Shown in pieces: positions 52,832 to 60,726 of a stretch of DNA of 64,000 nt; position 1 is the stretch's first letter, and each line of letters starts with the position of its first letter. The stretch covers positions 124,001-188,000 of the forward strand of contig CAVQVG010000020.1 of assembly GCA_963717125.1 (NCBI GenBank), read 5' to 3'. This DNA is from RYN-230 sp963717125 (lineage in GTDB: Bacteria > Actinomycetota > Actinomycetes > Streptosporangiales > Streptosporangiaceae). The notes beneath the pieces are model-generated. The model did not search any database. It saw nothing but the letters and a program-made list of their open reading frames with translations, and was not told the DNA's origin. A program made the position numbers and the translations under genes.

Positions 52832-55345
52832 ATGGAGCAGGCGGTACTTTCCACATATCTGCCCGGGGAGCCAAACCGCTTCATCGGGCGGGAACGGGAA
52901 CTGAGTGATCTGCGGTTGGCGCTGCGCCAGACGCGGCAGCTGACCCTGTGCGGCGCGGGCGGCGTCGGCAAGACCCGGCTCGCCCTGCGGCTGCTCACCG
53001 CGGTCCGCCACGAGTACCCGGAGGGCGTGTTCGTCGTCGAGCTGGGCGACCTGTGGGAGCCGGACCTGATCGTCTCCCGGATGGCCTCGCTGCTTGGCAT
53101 CGACGGCGAAGCGGGCCGGAATCTGCTGGACACGCTGGCCGGCGTGCTCGGCGCGCGGCAGGTGCTGGTGCTGCTGGACAACTGCGAGCACCTGGTGGAC
53201 GCCTGCGCCGCGCTGGGCCAGCGGCTGCTGGCCGGCTGCCCAGGGGTGCGCATCGTGGCCACCAGCCAGGAGCCGCTGCGCATCCCCCAGGAGGCGATCT
53301 GGCAGGTCGCCCCCCTGGCCGTGCCCCCGGCCGGCGCCACGGCGGGCCCCGCGGAACTGGGCGGCTACGAGGCGGTCCAGCTGTTCGCCGACCGGGCCGC
53401 GGCGGCCCGGCCGGGGTTCGCCGTCACCGAGCGCAACGCCGCCGCGGTCGTCTCCATCTGCCGTGCCCTCGACGGCGTGCCGCTGGCCATCGAGCTGGCC
53501 GCGGCCCGGGTGACGGTGCTGTCCGCCGAGCAGATCGCGGTCCGGCTGGCGGACCGGTTCAGCCTGCTCGGCCCGGGCGACCGGACCGCACCACCCCGGC
53601 AGCGCACGCTGCGCGCCACCATCGACTGGAGCCACGGCCTGCTGTCCGGGCCGGAGCAGGTGCTGCTGCGCCGGCTGTCCGTGTTCGCCGGCTGGTCGCT
53701 GGAGATGGCCGAGCAGGTCTGCGCGGACAGCCTGCTGCCCGCCGAGGAGATCATCGGCCTGGCCGCGGGACTGGTGGACAAGTCCCTGGTCGTGGTCGAG
53801 CCGGAGGTGCTCGGCCAGGCCCGGTACCGGCTGCTGGACAGCATCCGCGCCTACGCCGCGCAGCGGCTGGCCGACGCGGGCGAGTCCGCCGCCGCCGCGC
53901 TCCGGCTGCGCGACTACGCGCTGATCGTGTGCGAGCACGCCGAGGCGGTCGGCATGGCCGTGATCCCGGCCGGCTGGTCGGCTGCGGTCAACGTGTTCCG
54001 CCGCTACGACGTGGACAGCGGCAACGTGCGCCAGGTGCTCGGCCGCTGCCAGGCCACCGGGGACGTGGCGAGCGGGCTGCGGCTGTGCACCGCGGTCCGG
54101 CCGTGCTGGCTCGTCCGCGGCCACTTCGCCGAGGGCGAGGAGTGGTTCGCCCGGTTCCTGGCCCTGGACCACGCCGGGCTGCCGCCCGAGGTGGTCGGCG
54201 CGGCCCTGGTCGGGCGGGCCCAGCTGATCATGCCCAACGAGCCGGCCACCGCCCAGCTCTGGGCCCGGCGCGGGCTGCAGTTGTGCCGCTCGGCCGGCCA
54301 GCTCACCTGGACCGCGACCGCGTTCAACGTGCTGGCCGAGGCCGCGCTGCACGCGGGCCAGCTGGCCGAGGCGGAGCGCTGCGCGGCCGACGCGCTGGCC
54401 ACCGCGCGGCAGGCGGGCAACGGCTGGAACGAGGGCTACGCGCTGGGCACCCAGGCCACGCTGGCCGCGGCGGATGGCAAGCTGCGCGACGCCGGGCGGC
54501 TGGGCGAGGCGGCGCTGGCCGTGATGCGCGGCATCGACCAGCAGTGGGGCGTGGCCCGCACCCTGCTCGGGCTGGGCGCGCTGGCCCGGCTGCGCCGCGA
54601 CCCGGCCGGGGCGATCGAGTGCTACCGGGAGGCGCTGCCCATCCTGCGCGAGATCGACTCCCGGCCGGACATCGCCCGCGCGCTGGCCGGCATCGGCCGG
54701 GTCGCGCTGGACCAGGGCGACCTGGCGGTGGCCCGGGAGCACCTGACCGAGAGCCTGCGGCTGAGCTGGCTGACCGGCGCCCGGATCGGCGTGGCCCGCG
54801 GGCTGGAGGCGGTGGCCACGCTGACCGCCCGGGAGGGCCAGGCCGGGCTGGCCGTGCAGCTCACCGCGGCGGCCGCCGCGCTGCGCGCCGCGGCCGGCCT
54901 GCCCGCGCTGCCGGCGGACCGGACCCAGCGGCAGCTCGACCCGGCGCGCAGCCTGGGCCCGGAGGTGCTCGGCCAGCTCTGGCAGCGCGGCCTCGGGCTG
55001 TCCGCGGACGCCGCGGTGGGCCTGGTGCTGCGGCGGCGCCGGGCGGCGGCGCCAGGGCCGGGCAGCCGCACCGCGGCGGCGCCGCCGGACCGCCTGCCCA
55101 GCCTGGGCCCGCAATCCTCGCTGACTCCCCGGGAACGGGAGATAACCGCGCTTATCGCCCAGGGCTACAGCAACCGGGCCATCGCCGGGGAGCTCGTGAT
55201 CAGCCCGGCTACCGCGGCCCGGCATGTTGCGAATATCCTGGCCAAGCTGGGCTTCACCTCGCGGGCCCAGATAGCTGCCTGGGCGGCGGGGAACGGTTCG
55301 TTACCGAGCACGCCGGCCCGCCAACGGGGCAGCCTCATCCCGTGA
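52832..55345 (+). CDS. LuxR-family regulator with N-terminal ATPase (LAL/AfsR-like)
   Basis: 837 residues. An NB-ARC-like ATPase (about 18-330) has Walker A 'GAGGVGKTRLAL' and 'VLVLLDNCEHL' (Walker B), then 'ATSQEPLRIPQE' and 'DGVPLAIELAAARV'. A TPR-like helical region (about 380-690) follows, and a C-terminal LuxR HTH (about 763-825, 'LTPREREITALIAQGYSNRA'). Such proteins control specialised-metabolite or stress genes. It is divergent from modA, so it may be part of the same control region, but nothing shows that it responds to Mo or W. Confidence 0.9.
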   Translation: MEQAVLSTYLPGEPNRFIGRERELSDLRLALRQTRQLTLCGAGGVGKTRLALRLLTAVRHEYPEGVFVVELGDLWEPDLIVSRMASLLGIDGEAGRNLLDTLAGVLGARQVLVLLDNCEHLVDACAALGQRLLAGCPGVRIVATSQEPLRIPQEAIWQVAPLAVPPAGATAGPAELGGYEAVQLFADRAAAARPGFAVTERNAAAVVSICRALDGVPLAIELAAARVTVLSAEQIAVRLADRFSLLGPGDRTAPPRQRTLRATIDWSHGLLSGPEQVLLRRLSVFAGWSLEMAEQVCADSLLPAEEIIGLAAGLVDKSLVVVEPEVLGQARYRLLDSIRAYAAQRLADAGESAAAALRLRDYALIVCEHAEAVGMAVIPAGWSAAVNVFRRYDVDSGNVRQVLGRCQATGDVASGLRLCTAVRPCWLVRGHFAEGEEWFARFLALDHAGLPPEVVGAALVGRAQLIMPNEPATAQLWARRGLQLCRSAGQLTWTATAFNVLAEAALHAGQLAEAERCAADALATARQAGNGWNEGYALGTQATLAAADGKLRDAGRLGEAALAVMRGIDQQWGVARTLLGLGALARLRRDPAGAIECYREALPILREIDSRPDIARALAGIGRVALDQGDLAVAREHLTESLRLSWLTGARIGVARGLEAVATLTAREGQAGLAVQLTAAAAALRAAAGLPALPADRTQRQLDPARSLGPEVLGQLWQRGLGLSADAAVGLVLRRRRAAAPGPGSRTAAAPPDRLPSLGPQSSLTPREREITALIAQGYSNRAIAGELVISPATAARHVANILAKLGFTSRAQIAAWAAGNGSLPSTPARQRGSLIP

Positions 55346-55402
55346 TGCGCCCTACGATGGACCCTGGCCGGCCGGCATTGGCCGCATGCACGAGGACGGG
55401 AC

Positions 55403-56305
55403 ATGGGTAAGGCGAGCAGAGTCAAGCAGGCAAGCGCCCGGGAAAAGATTGCGGCGCAGCGGGCCGCGCAGCGCAAGCAGGAAGTCCGCAACCGGATGTT
55501 CCTGACCATTGGCAGCATCGTTGGCGTCGTGGTCATCGTGGTCGCCTTTCTTTTCATCAAGGCGCTGCACAAGGGTGGCTCGTCCGGCTCGGCGGGCGGG
55601 GTGGCCGGCACCGCGCTCCCGGCCAGCGTGGTCAAGGACATCACCTCGGTGCCCGCCTCGACGCTGTCCTCCATCGGCAGCGGCGGTGCCTACGCCAAGA
55701 CCGTGTCCACGATCAGCGCGCCCCCGCTGACCTCGGGCGGCAAGCCGGAGATCCTCTACATGGGCGCCGAGTACTGCCCGTACTGCGCGACCGAGCGGTG
55801 GGCCATGGTGACGGCGCTGAGCCGGTTCGGCACGTTCACCGGGCTGCACGGCATCCACTCGTCCAGCACCGACGTGTACCCCAGCACCCCGACGCTGACG
55901 TTCCTCGGCTCGCACTACACCAGCAAATACGTGACGTTCACGCCGGTGGAGACCCAGGGCCTGACCGAGGGCAGCACGCTGCAGACGCCCACCAGCGCGC
56001 AGAACAAGCTGTTCGCCAAGTACGACTACGCGCCGTACGTGCAATCCAGTGAGGATGGCGCCATCCCGTTCCTCGACCTGGGCGGCAAGTACCTGATCCA
56101 CGGCGCGCAGTACAACCCGCAGCTGCTGCAGGGCAAGACCTGGGCCGAGGTGGCCGCCGCGCTGAGCGACAAGTCCAGCGCGATCGCGCAGGGCGCGGAC
56201 GGCGCGGCCAACATCCTGACCGCCACGATCTGCAAGGTGACCGGTGATCAGCCGTCCAGCGTGTGCAGCTCGCCGACCATCACCAGCCTGCAGGGCAAGC
56301 TCTGA
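55403..56305 (+). CDS. DUF929 thioredoxin-like membrane protein, probable disulfide partner of VKOR
   Basis: 300 residues: a cytoplasmic basic N-terminus ('KASAREKIAAQRAAQRKQE'), one membrane helix (about 33-55), then an extracytoplasmic DUF929 domain. It holds a thioredoxin-like motif CPYC in 'GAEYCPYCATERWAMV', and 'PFLDLGGKYLIHGAQYNP' is characteristic of the family. The stop overlaps the VKOR start (TGATG), so the pair is coupled. By analogy with mycobacterial DsbA/VKOR it probably oxidises or shuffles disulfides of secreted proteins, several of which in this window contain Cys pairs. Confidence 0.87.
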   Translation: MGKASRVKQASAREKIAAQRAAQRKQEVRNRMFLTIGSIVGVVVIVVAFLFIKALHKGGSSGSAGGVAGTALPASVVKDITSVPASTLSSIGSGGAYAKTVSTISAPPLTSGGKPEILYMGAEYCPYCATERWAMVTALSRFGTFTGLHGIHSSSTDVYPSTPTLTFLGSHYTSKYVTFTPVETQGLTEGSTLQTPTSAQNKLFAKYDYAPYVQSSEDGAIPFLDLGGKYLIHGAQYNPQLLQGKTWAEVAAALSDKSSAIAQGADGAANILTATICKVTGDQPSSVCSSPTITSLQGKL

Positions 56306-56943
56306 TGGCCGCGCCGAAGCAGGCCGCGGCCCGGGCCAAGCGGGACAAAGGCACCCGGGGCGGGCGGCCCGAGCCGCAGGCCGCCCCGGCCCGGCGCGGC
56401 CCGGCTCAGCCGGCCCGGGCACGCGGCGCGGAGCGGACCGCGACGGCCACCGCGACCGCGACCACGGCCGGGCCGGCCACCCGGATCGCGCCGCTCTGGC
56501 TGCAGCTGACCACCTGGATCCTGTCCATCGCCGGCCTCGGCGTGTCCGTCTACCTCACCATCACCCACTACGACACCGCGGTGACGCTGGCCTGCTCGGA
56601 TAAGGGCGTGGTCAACTGCGGGCTGGTGACGACCAGCCCGCAGTCGATGGTGTTCGGCATCTTCCCGGTCGCCGTGCTCGGCCTGGCCTTCTACGTGTTC
56701 CTGGTGGTGGCCAACTCGCCCTGGGCCTGGCGGTCCAGGTACCCGCAGGTCGCCGTCGTCCGGCTGGCCTCGATGATCGTCGGCATCGGGTTCGTGCTCT
56801 ACCTGCTGTACACCGAGCTGTTCACGCTGGACCACATCTGCCTGTGGTGCACCAGCGTGCACGTGGTCACGTTCCTGCTGTTCGTGCTGATCCTGATCAG
56901 CGCAGCGGTCGGCTACGGGTTCCGGAACCCGGACCGGGCCTGA
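56305..56943 (+). CDS. Vitamin K epoxide reductase family protein (DsbB-like)
   Basis: The ATG at 56305 shares one base with the DUF929 stop. After a disordered Arg/Ala/Pro-rich N-terminus of about 65 residues come four membrane helices with loop cysteines in 'ACSDKGVVNCG' and the active-site pair CLWC in 'DHICLWCTSVH', both diagnostic of VKOR. It would reoxidise a DsbA-like partner, here most likely the DUF929 protein, passing electrons to menaquinone. Confidence 0.92.
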   Translation: MAAPKQAAARAKRDKGTRGGRPEPQAAPARRGPAQPARARGAERTATATATATTAGPATRIAPLWLQLTTWILSIAGLGVSVYLTITHYDTAVTLACSDKGVVNCGLVTTSPQSMVFGIFPVAVLGLAFYVFLVVANSPWAWRSRYPQVAVVRLASMIVGIGFVLYLLYTELFTLDHICLWCTSVHVVTFLLFVLILISAAVGYGFRNPDRA

Positions 56944-56959
56944 CGGGGCGGCCCGGCGC

Positions 56960-58129
56960 TCAGCCGGGCAGGCTGCCGCGCAGGGCCAGGATCCGGGCCA
57001 CCGCGGCCCGGCTGGATACGACGCTGAGCTGGCCGGACCGGTATCCGGCGGCCAGCCCGGCCAGCGCCTGCTGGCCCTCGGCCACCCGGTGGCCGGAGCA
57101 GAGCAGCAGGTCCATCCCGGCCAGCGCGGCCAGCTGGCTCCGGTGCCCGATGCCGCCGAACCGGGCCAGCGCCCCCGCGCCGAGCGCGTCGGTGATGGTC
57201 ACGCCGCGGAAGCCCAGCCGCTGCCGCAGCTGACCCTGGACGATGGCCGGGGACAGCCCGGCCGGCCGGGCCGGGTCCAGCGCCGGGTAGACCGCCCAGG
57301 ACAGCATGACCAGCTTCACCCCGGCGGCGATGGCCGCCCGGTAGGGCAGCTCATCCACCCCGCGCAGCGCGGACCGGGGCACGCCCAGCGTGACCGGTCG
57401 CAGGTCGGTGTCCTGGGCCCGGGCGGCCGCACCCAGCCCGGGGAAGTGCTTGGCCGTGGCGGCCACCCGGCCGGCCTGCTGGGCGGTGATGAAGTCCGCG
57501 CCGAGCTGGGCCGCCTGCCGCGGGTCGCTGCTGTAGGACCGGCCAAACTGGTCGATGAAGTCGCCCGGCGACCGGTACACGTCGAGCACCGGGGCCAGGT
57601 TCACGTTCAGGCCCGCGCCGCGCAGGTTGGCGGCCGCGCCGGTGCCGGCCAGCCGGGCCTGCGCGGCCGGGCTGGCCGACTGCCCGATCTGTTTCTCCGA
57701 CAGCGCGGGCGGCCCGGGCAGGCGGCGCACGTCCCCGCCCTCCTGGTCGGTCATCAGCAGCAGCGGCACGTGCGCCGGGTTGGCCGGGCTCAGGTTGGCC
57801 TGCTGGAGTTCCCTGGCCACCGCGGCCAGCTGGGCGGGACTGGCGATATTTCCGGCGAAGAAGATCACCCCGGCCGCCTCGCCGCGGCTGATCAGCCGGA
57901 GCAGCACCGGCGGCGGGGTCAGCCCGCGGTAGCTGTAGATGACCCGCTGCCCGGCCAGCTGGCTGGGGTTCAGCCCGCTGACCAGCCGCTGGGCGGCCGG
58001 CTGGCGAGCCCGCGGCGGCGCGGCCCGGTGCTGCCGGGCCACCACGGTGAACGCGGTCAGCGCGACCAGCGCCACGGTGCCTGCTGCCACGGTCCCAGCC
58101 ACCACGGCGGGCACCCTCATCCGCTTCAT
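56960..58129 (-). CDS. Secreted glycoside hydrolase family 3, beta-N-acetylhexosaminidase-like
   Basis: 389 residues starting with a membrane anchor or signal (about residues 8-32). The GH3 barrel shows 'LLMTDQEGGDVRRLPG', 'LNVNLAPVLDVYRSPGDF', 'ATAKHFPGLGAAARAQDTD' (the catalytic-loop KH) and the nucleophile Asp in 'GVTITDALGAGAL'. This is the NagZ-like one-domain GH3 form; in Gram-positives such enzymes act on cell-wall sugars. Convergent with VKOR; divergent from the MarR gene. Confidence 0.87.
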   Translation of the reverse strand: MKRMRVPAVVAGTVAAGTVALVALTAFTVVARQHRAAPPRARQPAAQRLVSGLNPSQLAGQRVIYSYRGLTPPPVLLRLISRGEAAGVIFFAGNIASPAQLAAVARELQQANLSPANPAHVPLLLMTDQEGGDVRRLPGPPALSEKQIGQSASPAAQARLAGTGAAANLRGAGLNVNLAPVLDVYRSPGDFIDQFGRSYSSDPRQAAQLGADFITAQQAGRVAATAKHFPGLGAAARAQDTDLRPVTLGVPRSALRGVDELPYRAAIAAGVKLVMLSWAVYPALDPARPAGLSPAIVQGQLRQRLGFRGVTITDALGAGALARFGGIGHRSQLAALAGMDLLLCSGHRVAEGQQALAGLAAGYRSGQLSVVSSRAAVARILALRGSLPG

Positions 58130-58215
58130 CCACTACCTCTGGTCCGGGGCTAACCACGCTGAGTATCACACGGCGCGCGGCGGCGCTGAGCCGGAATAGC
58201 CCGCTGCGGCCGTTG

Positions 58216-58230
58216 GTTAGACTGCCTAAC
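58216..58230 (+). promoter_or_regulatory. GTTAG-N5-CTAAC operator overlapping a -10-like box, just before the marR start
   Basis: The 5-base arms GTTAG (58216-58220) and CTAAC (58226-58230) end one base before the GTG start at 58232. TAGACT (58218-58223) within it fits a -10 element, which would place transcription at or near the start codon. There is no ribosome-binding site, so the mRNA is probably leaderless. The site is a good candidate for autoregulation by the MarR protein. Confidence 0.6.
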
Positions 58231-58231
58231 T

Positions 58232-58690
58232 GTGAGCACCACGCACGACATTCTCGACGCAGCCGGGGTGAGCAGGTCCATCCTGGTCATCCTCCGGCTG
58301 AACCGCGGCCTGGACTGCGTCGACGCGGGGCTGACCCCCGCGCAGTACCGCATCATGAAGCTGGCCGGCGCGGGCGGCGAGCGCTCGACCCGGCTGGCGC
58401 AGCGGCTGGCGGTGGCCAAGCCCACCCTGACCGCCCTCGCGGATGGCCTGGTCGCCGCCGGATACGCGCGCCGCGCCGCGGAGCCAGGCGACCGCCGGGT
58501 GGTCCGGCTGACACTGACCGAGGCCGGCCAGGCCGCGCTGGACCAGGCCGACGCGGCCTACGGCGCCTGGCTCACCGACCTGCTCACCGCGACCGACGAG
58601 CCAGCCACCGTGCTGGCCGCGTTCGGCCTGCTCGACTCGGCGCTCACCGAGACCCGGCGGGCCAAGAAGAAGGAGGACGGGACCGGTTGA
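58232..58690 (+). CDS. MarR-family transcriptional regulator
   Basis: 152 residues from GTG 58232. The winged helix is at about 45-105 ('STRLAQRLAVAKPTLTALADGLVAAGYARR' in parts, wing 'GDRRVVRLTLTEAG'). It is followed at a 4-base overlap (TTGA) by the first of two ABC exporter genes, the common arrangement in which the regulator represses its own efflux operon until a drug-like ligand binds. See the operator-like dyad directly upstream. Confidence 0.9.
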   Translation: MSTTHDILDAAGVSRSILVILRLNRGLDCVDAGLTPAQYRIMKLAGAGGERSTRLAQRLAVAKPTLTALADGLVAAGYARRAAEPGDRRVVRLTLTEAGQAALDQADAAYGAWLTDLLTATDEPATVLAAFGLLDSALTETRRAKKKEDGTG

Positions 58691-60726
58691 CTGAGCACGC
58701 CGTGACCGGCGTGGGCTGGATGCGCCGGCTGGCCGGATACTGCTGGCGCTATCCACGCACCGCGCTGCTGGCCCTGGGCGGCACCCTGGTCGTCACCGGG
58801 GTCACCGCGATCATCCCGCTGATCCAGCGGCAGATCGTGGATGACCTGGTCGGGCCCGGGCACCCGGCGGTGTGGCCGCTGGCCGTGGCGCTGGCCGCCG
58901 CGGCCGTCATCAGCTTCGCCGGGCTGTACCTGCGCCGCTACCGGGCCGGGCAGCTGTCCCTGGACGTGCAGCACGACCTGCGCACGGAGATGTTCCGTGC
59001 GCTGTCCCGGCTGGACGGGTCGCGGCAGGACGAGCTGCACACCGGCCAGGTGGTGAGCCGGTCCATCTCCGACCTGTCCATGGTGCAGGCGCTGCTCAGC
59101 ATGGTCCCGATGCTGCTCGGCAGCGCGGTGCTGTTCGTCGTCTCGCTGGCCATCATGGCCGTGCTGTCCCCCACGCTGACCCTGATCGCGCTGGCCGTCG
59201 GCCCGGCGCTGTGGTTCATCTCGGTCGCGTCCCGGCGCAAGCTGTTCCCGGCCAGCTGGGACGCGCAGCAGCAGGCGGCGGCGGTGGCCGGGGTGGTGGA
59301 CGGCGCGGTGACCGGGGTGCGCGTGGTCAAGGGCTTCGGCCAGGAAGACCAGGAGACCAGCCGGCTGGAGCAGGCCAGCCGGCTGCTCTACGCCTCCCGG
59401 GTGCGGGCGGTGCGGCTCATGGCCCGGTACAACCCGGCCCTGCAGTCCGTGCCGGCCCTGGGCCAGGTTGGCGTGCTCGCGCTGGGTGGCTGGCTGGCCA
59501 TCCAGGGGTCCATCACGCTGGGCACGTTCGTGGCCTTCTCCTCCTACCTGATCCAGTTGGTCGGCCCGGTCCGGGCGCTGGCCGCCCTGGTCACCACCGG
59601 GCAGGAAGCCCGGGCCAGCGTGATCCGGGTCTTCGAGGTGATCGATTCCGAGCCGGTGATCCACGACCGGCCGGGCGCGGTGCCGCTGCCGCCCGGGCCG
59701 GCCGGGGTGCGGCTGGACGACGTCAGCTTCGGCTACCGGCCCGGCCAGCCGGTGCTGCGCGGCCTGTCGCTGGAGGTCGCGGCGGGTGAGACGGTCGCCC
59801 TGGTCGGCACGGCTGGATCCGGCAAGTCCACCATCGCGATGCTGCTGCCGCGGTTCTACGACGTGACTGGCGGGACACTGCGGGTCGGCGGGCGCGACGT
59901 CCGCGACCTGGCCACCGAGTCCCTGCGCGGGGCGATCGGCCTGGTCGGCGAGGACAGCTTCCTGTTCTCCGACACGGTCGCCGCGAACATCAGCTACGGA
60001 CGGCCGGACGCCAGCCAGGCCGAGATCGTCGCGGCCGCGCGGGCCGCCGAGGCGGATGAGTTCATCACCGGGCTGCCACAGGGCTACGACACCGTCATCG
60101 GGGAGCAGGGGCTGACCCTGTCCGGCGGGCAGCGGCAGCGGGTGGCGCTGGCCCGGGCGCTGCTCACCGACCCGCGCATCCTGGTGCTGGACGACGCGAC
60201 CTCCGCGGTGGACCCCCGGGTCGAGGCGGAGATCCACACCAGCCTGCGCGAGGTGATGGCCGGCCGCACCACGCTGCTCATCGCGCACCGCCGGTCCACG
60301 CTGCAGCTCGCCGACCGGATCGTGGTGCTGGACGCCGGCCGCCTGGTCGATTCCGGCACGCCCGCCGAACTGGAGGCGCGCTGCCCGCTGTACCGGGACC
60401 TCATCACCGGCCCGGACGACGACGCCGAAGGCACCGACTCAGCTGAGCTCGACGCCGCGGCACCCAGCGTGCCCGTCCAGGCCGGTCCTGGCCCCGCGGC
60501 ACCCGCGGCGCCGGTCCAGCTGACGGGGCTGCCCAATCTTCCTGGCGCGGCCCGGCGCCGGCCGGGTTGGCGCGCGCGGCCGTACCGGCGGGCGCGGCGG
60601 TGGCGGCGGCGGCGGGCTGACCAGCATGATGGCGGGCATCCCGGCCTCGCCCGAGCTGCTGGAACGGGTGGATGCGCTGCCGCCGGCCACCGAGACCCCA
60701 GGCGTGGATGTCGGCTGGGCCAGTAA
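58687..60726 (+). CDS. ABC exporter half-transporter with degenerate ATP site
   Basis: TTG 58687 overlaps the marR stop and has AGGAGG 10 bases upstream. Six membrane helices (about 20-310) and an ATPase domain follow, with Walker A 'GTAGSGKST', signature 'LTLSGGQRQRVALARALL' and Walker B 'ILVLDDATSAVD'. The catalytic Glu after the Walker B Asp is Asp here, typical of the degenerate half of heterodimeric exporters. The last 70 residues are Pro/Ala/Arg-rich and overlap the next gene by 101 bases; the true end may be earlier or the two may be fused (see findings). Confidence 0.88.
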   Translation: MTEHAVTGVGWMRRLAGYCWRYPRTALLALGGTLVVTGVTAIIPLIQRQIVDDLVGPGHPAVWPLAVALAAAAVISFAGLYLRRYRAGQLSLDVQHDLRTEMFRALSRLDGSRQDELHTGQVVSRSISDLSMVQALLSMVPMLLGSAVLFVVSLAIMAVLSPTLTLIALAVGPALWFISVASRRKLFPASWDAQQQAAAVAGVVDGAVTGVRVVKGFGQEDQETSRLEQASRLLYASRVRAVRLMARYNPALQSVPALGQVGVLALGGWLAIQGSITLGTFVAFSSYLIQLVGPVRALAALVTTGQEARASVIRVFEVIDSEPVIHDRPGAVPLPPGPAGVRLDDVSFGYRPGQPVLRGLSLEVAAGETVALVGTAGSGKSTIAMLLPRFYDVTGGTLRVGGRDVRDLATESLRGAIGLVGEDSFLFSDTVAANISYGRPDASQAEIVAAARAAEADEFITGLPQGYDTVIGEQGLTLSGGQRQRVALARALLTDPRILVLDDATSAVDPRVEAEIHTSLREVMAGRTTLLIAHRRSTLQLADRIVVLDAGRLVDSGTPAELEARCPLYRDLITGPDDDAEGTDSAELDAAAPSVPVQAGPGPAAPAAPVQLTGLPNLPGAARRRPGWRARPYRRARRWRRRRADQHDGGHPGLARAAGTGGCAAAGHRDPRRGCRLGQ

